Of a stretch of DNA of 64,000 nt, positions 63,866-64,000 are shown piece by piece (the stretch's first letter is position 1; every line of letters begins with the position of its first letter). Source of the DNA: Geovibrio ferrireducens (GTDB lineage: Bacteria > Chrysiogenota > Deferribacteres > Deferribacterales > Geovibrionaceae); the NCBI RefSeq assembly GCF_026226615.1, contig NZ_JAJAPB010000001.1, forward strand, positions 186,001-250,000. The letters run 5' to 3'. Below the pieces are notes generated by a model. The model saw only the letters and a list, made by a program, of their open reading frames with translations, did not search any database and was not told where the DNA came from. The position numbers were made by a program, and so were the translations under genes.

Positions 63866-64000
63866 TTTTGATGTTTTTCATAACAGTTAGGTATGCTAAC
63901 GGTAAAAATTAATAGTACTCAAGAAGATACGGTACTGATATATAACCTACGCATCATCTCAAGTTGAATATAACACTCTTCACCCAAACACTCCAATAAT

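Overview
The window is a piece of a Gram-negative bacterial chromosome with mid-range GC. Lipid A and core-sugar genes (lpxK, gmhA, a WaaE/KdtX-type glycosyltransferase), SurA/PpiC-type periplasmic chaperones and signal peptides show an outer membrane. Gene content and protein flavour (tandem acetate/succinate permeases, PPDK, a MetY/MetX methionine route under a SAM-I riboswitch, receiver-only regulators) suggest a Deferribacterota-like organism (Geovibrio/Seleniivibrio type). That placement is an impression, not a computed result.

Layout. 0.0-4.0 kb (minus): 5' end of lon, clpX, clpP, tig, then a four-tRNA cluster (Gly, Leu, His, Arg) with its own promoter and terminator. 4.2-6.5 kb (plus): a DUF72 protein, a HemL-like aminotransferase and an FlhB-tail-like protein. 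7.0-8.5 kb (plus): two tandem SatP/YaaH permeases, the second carrying an extra N-terminal domain. 8.6-19.7 kb (minus): a histidine kinase/response regulator pair, ppdK, glyS, leuC-leuD, a secreted protein of unknown function and cysK. 19.8-26.9 kb (plus): MOSC-MogA fusion, then tmk-holB-ricT-metG, tatD-receiver, and uspA. 28-33 kb (plus): SAM-I riboswitch, metY, metX, a methyltransferase and a ClC transporter with CBS domains. 33.0-34.0 kb: a guanidine-II riboswitch with sugE/gdx, and a ParD/RelE-type toxin-antitoxin pair. 34-38 kb (minus): envelope sugar genes ugd, uxs, a glycosyltransferase and lpxK. 38-54 kb (plus): pirin, then yceD-rpmF-plsX-fabH-fabD / fabG-acpP-fabF-rnc-radical SAM-rsmD-coaD, an acidic-tailed response regulator, purM-purN and an M16-family protein. 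54-60.1 kb (minus): S4 protein, surA-like, ppiC-like, mfd and gmhA. 60.2-64 kb (minus): a visibly more A+T-rich segment with a subtilase gene and an AAA+ ATPase gene, matching the IetAS pair (plasmid-stability toxin-antitoxin, later listed as a defence system).

The most unusual signal is in the intergenic DNA. Several families of hairpin-forming repeats sit between genes (15.6, 17.7, 26.9-27.2, 39.0-39.4, 43.4-43.8 and 53.9 kb). In one family the loop and linker sequences are conserved while the stem sequences are unrelated but still pair, which points to selection for structure. The 3' ends of uspA and fabD are duplicated together with their adjacent repeats. Two genes, tmk and the UDP-glucuronate decarboxylase gene, have no ATG/GTG/TTG start that would keep their nucleotide-binding motifs.
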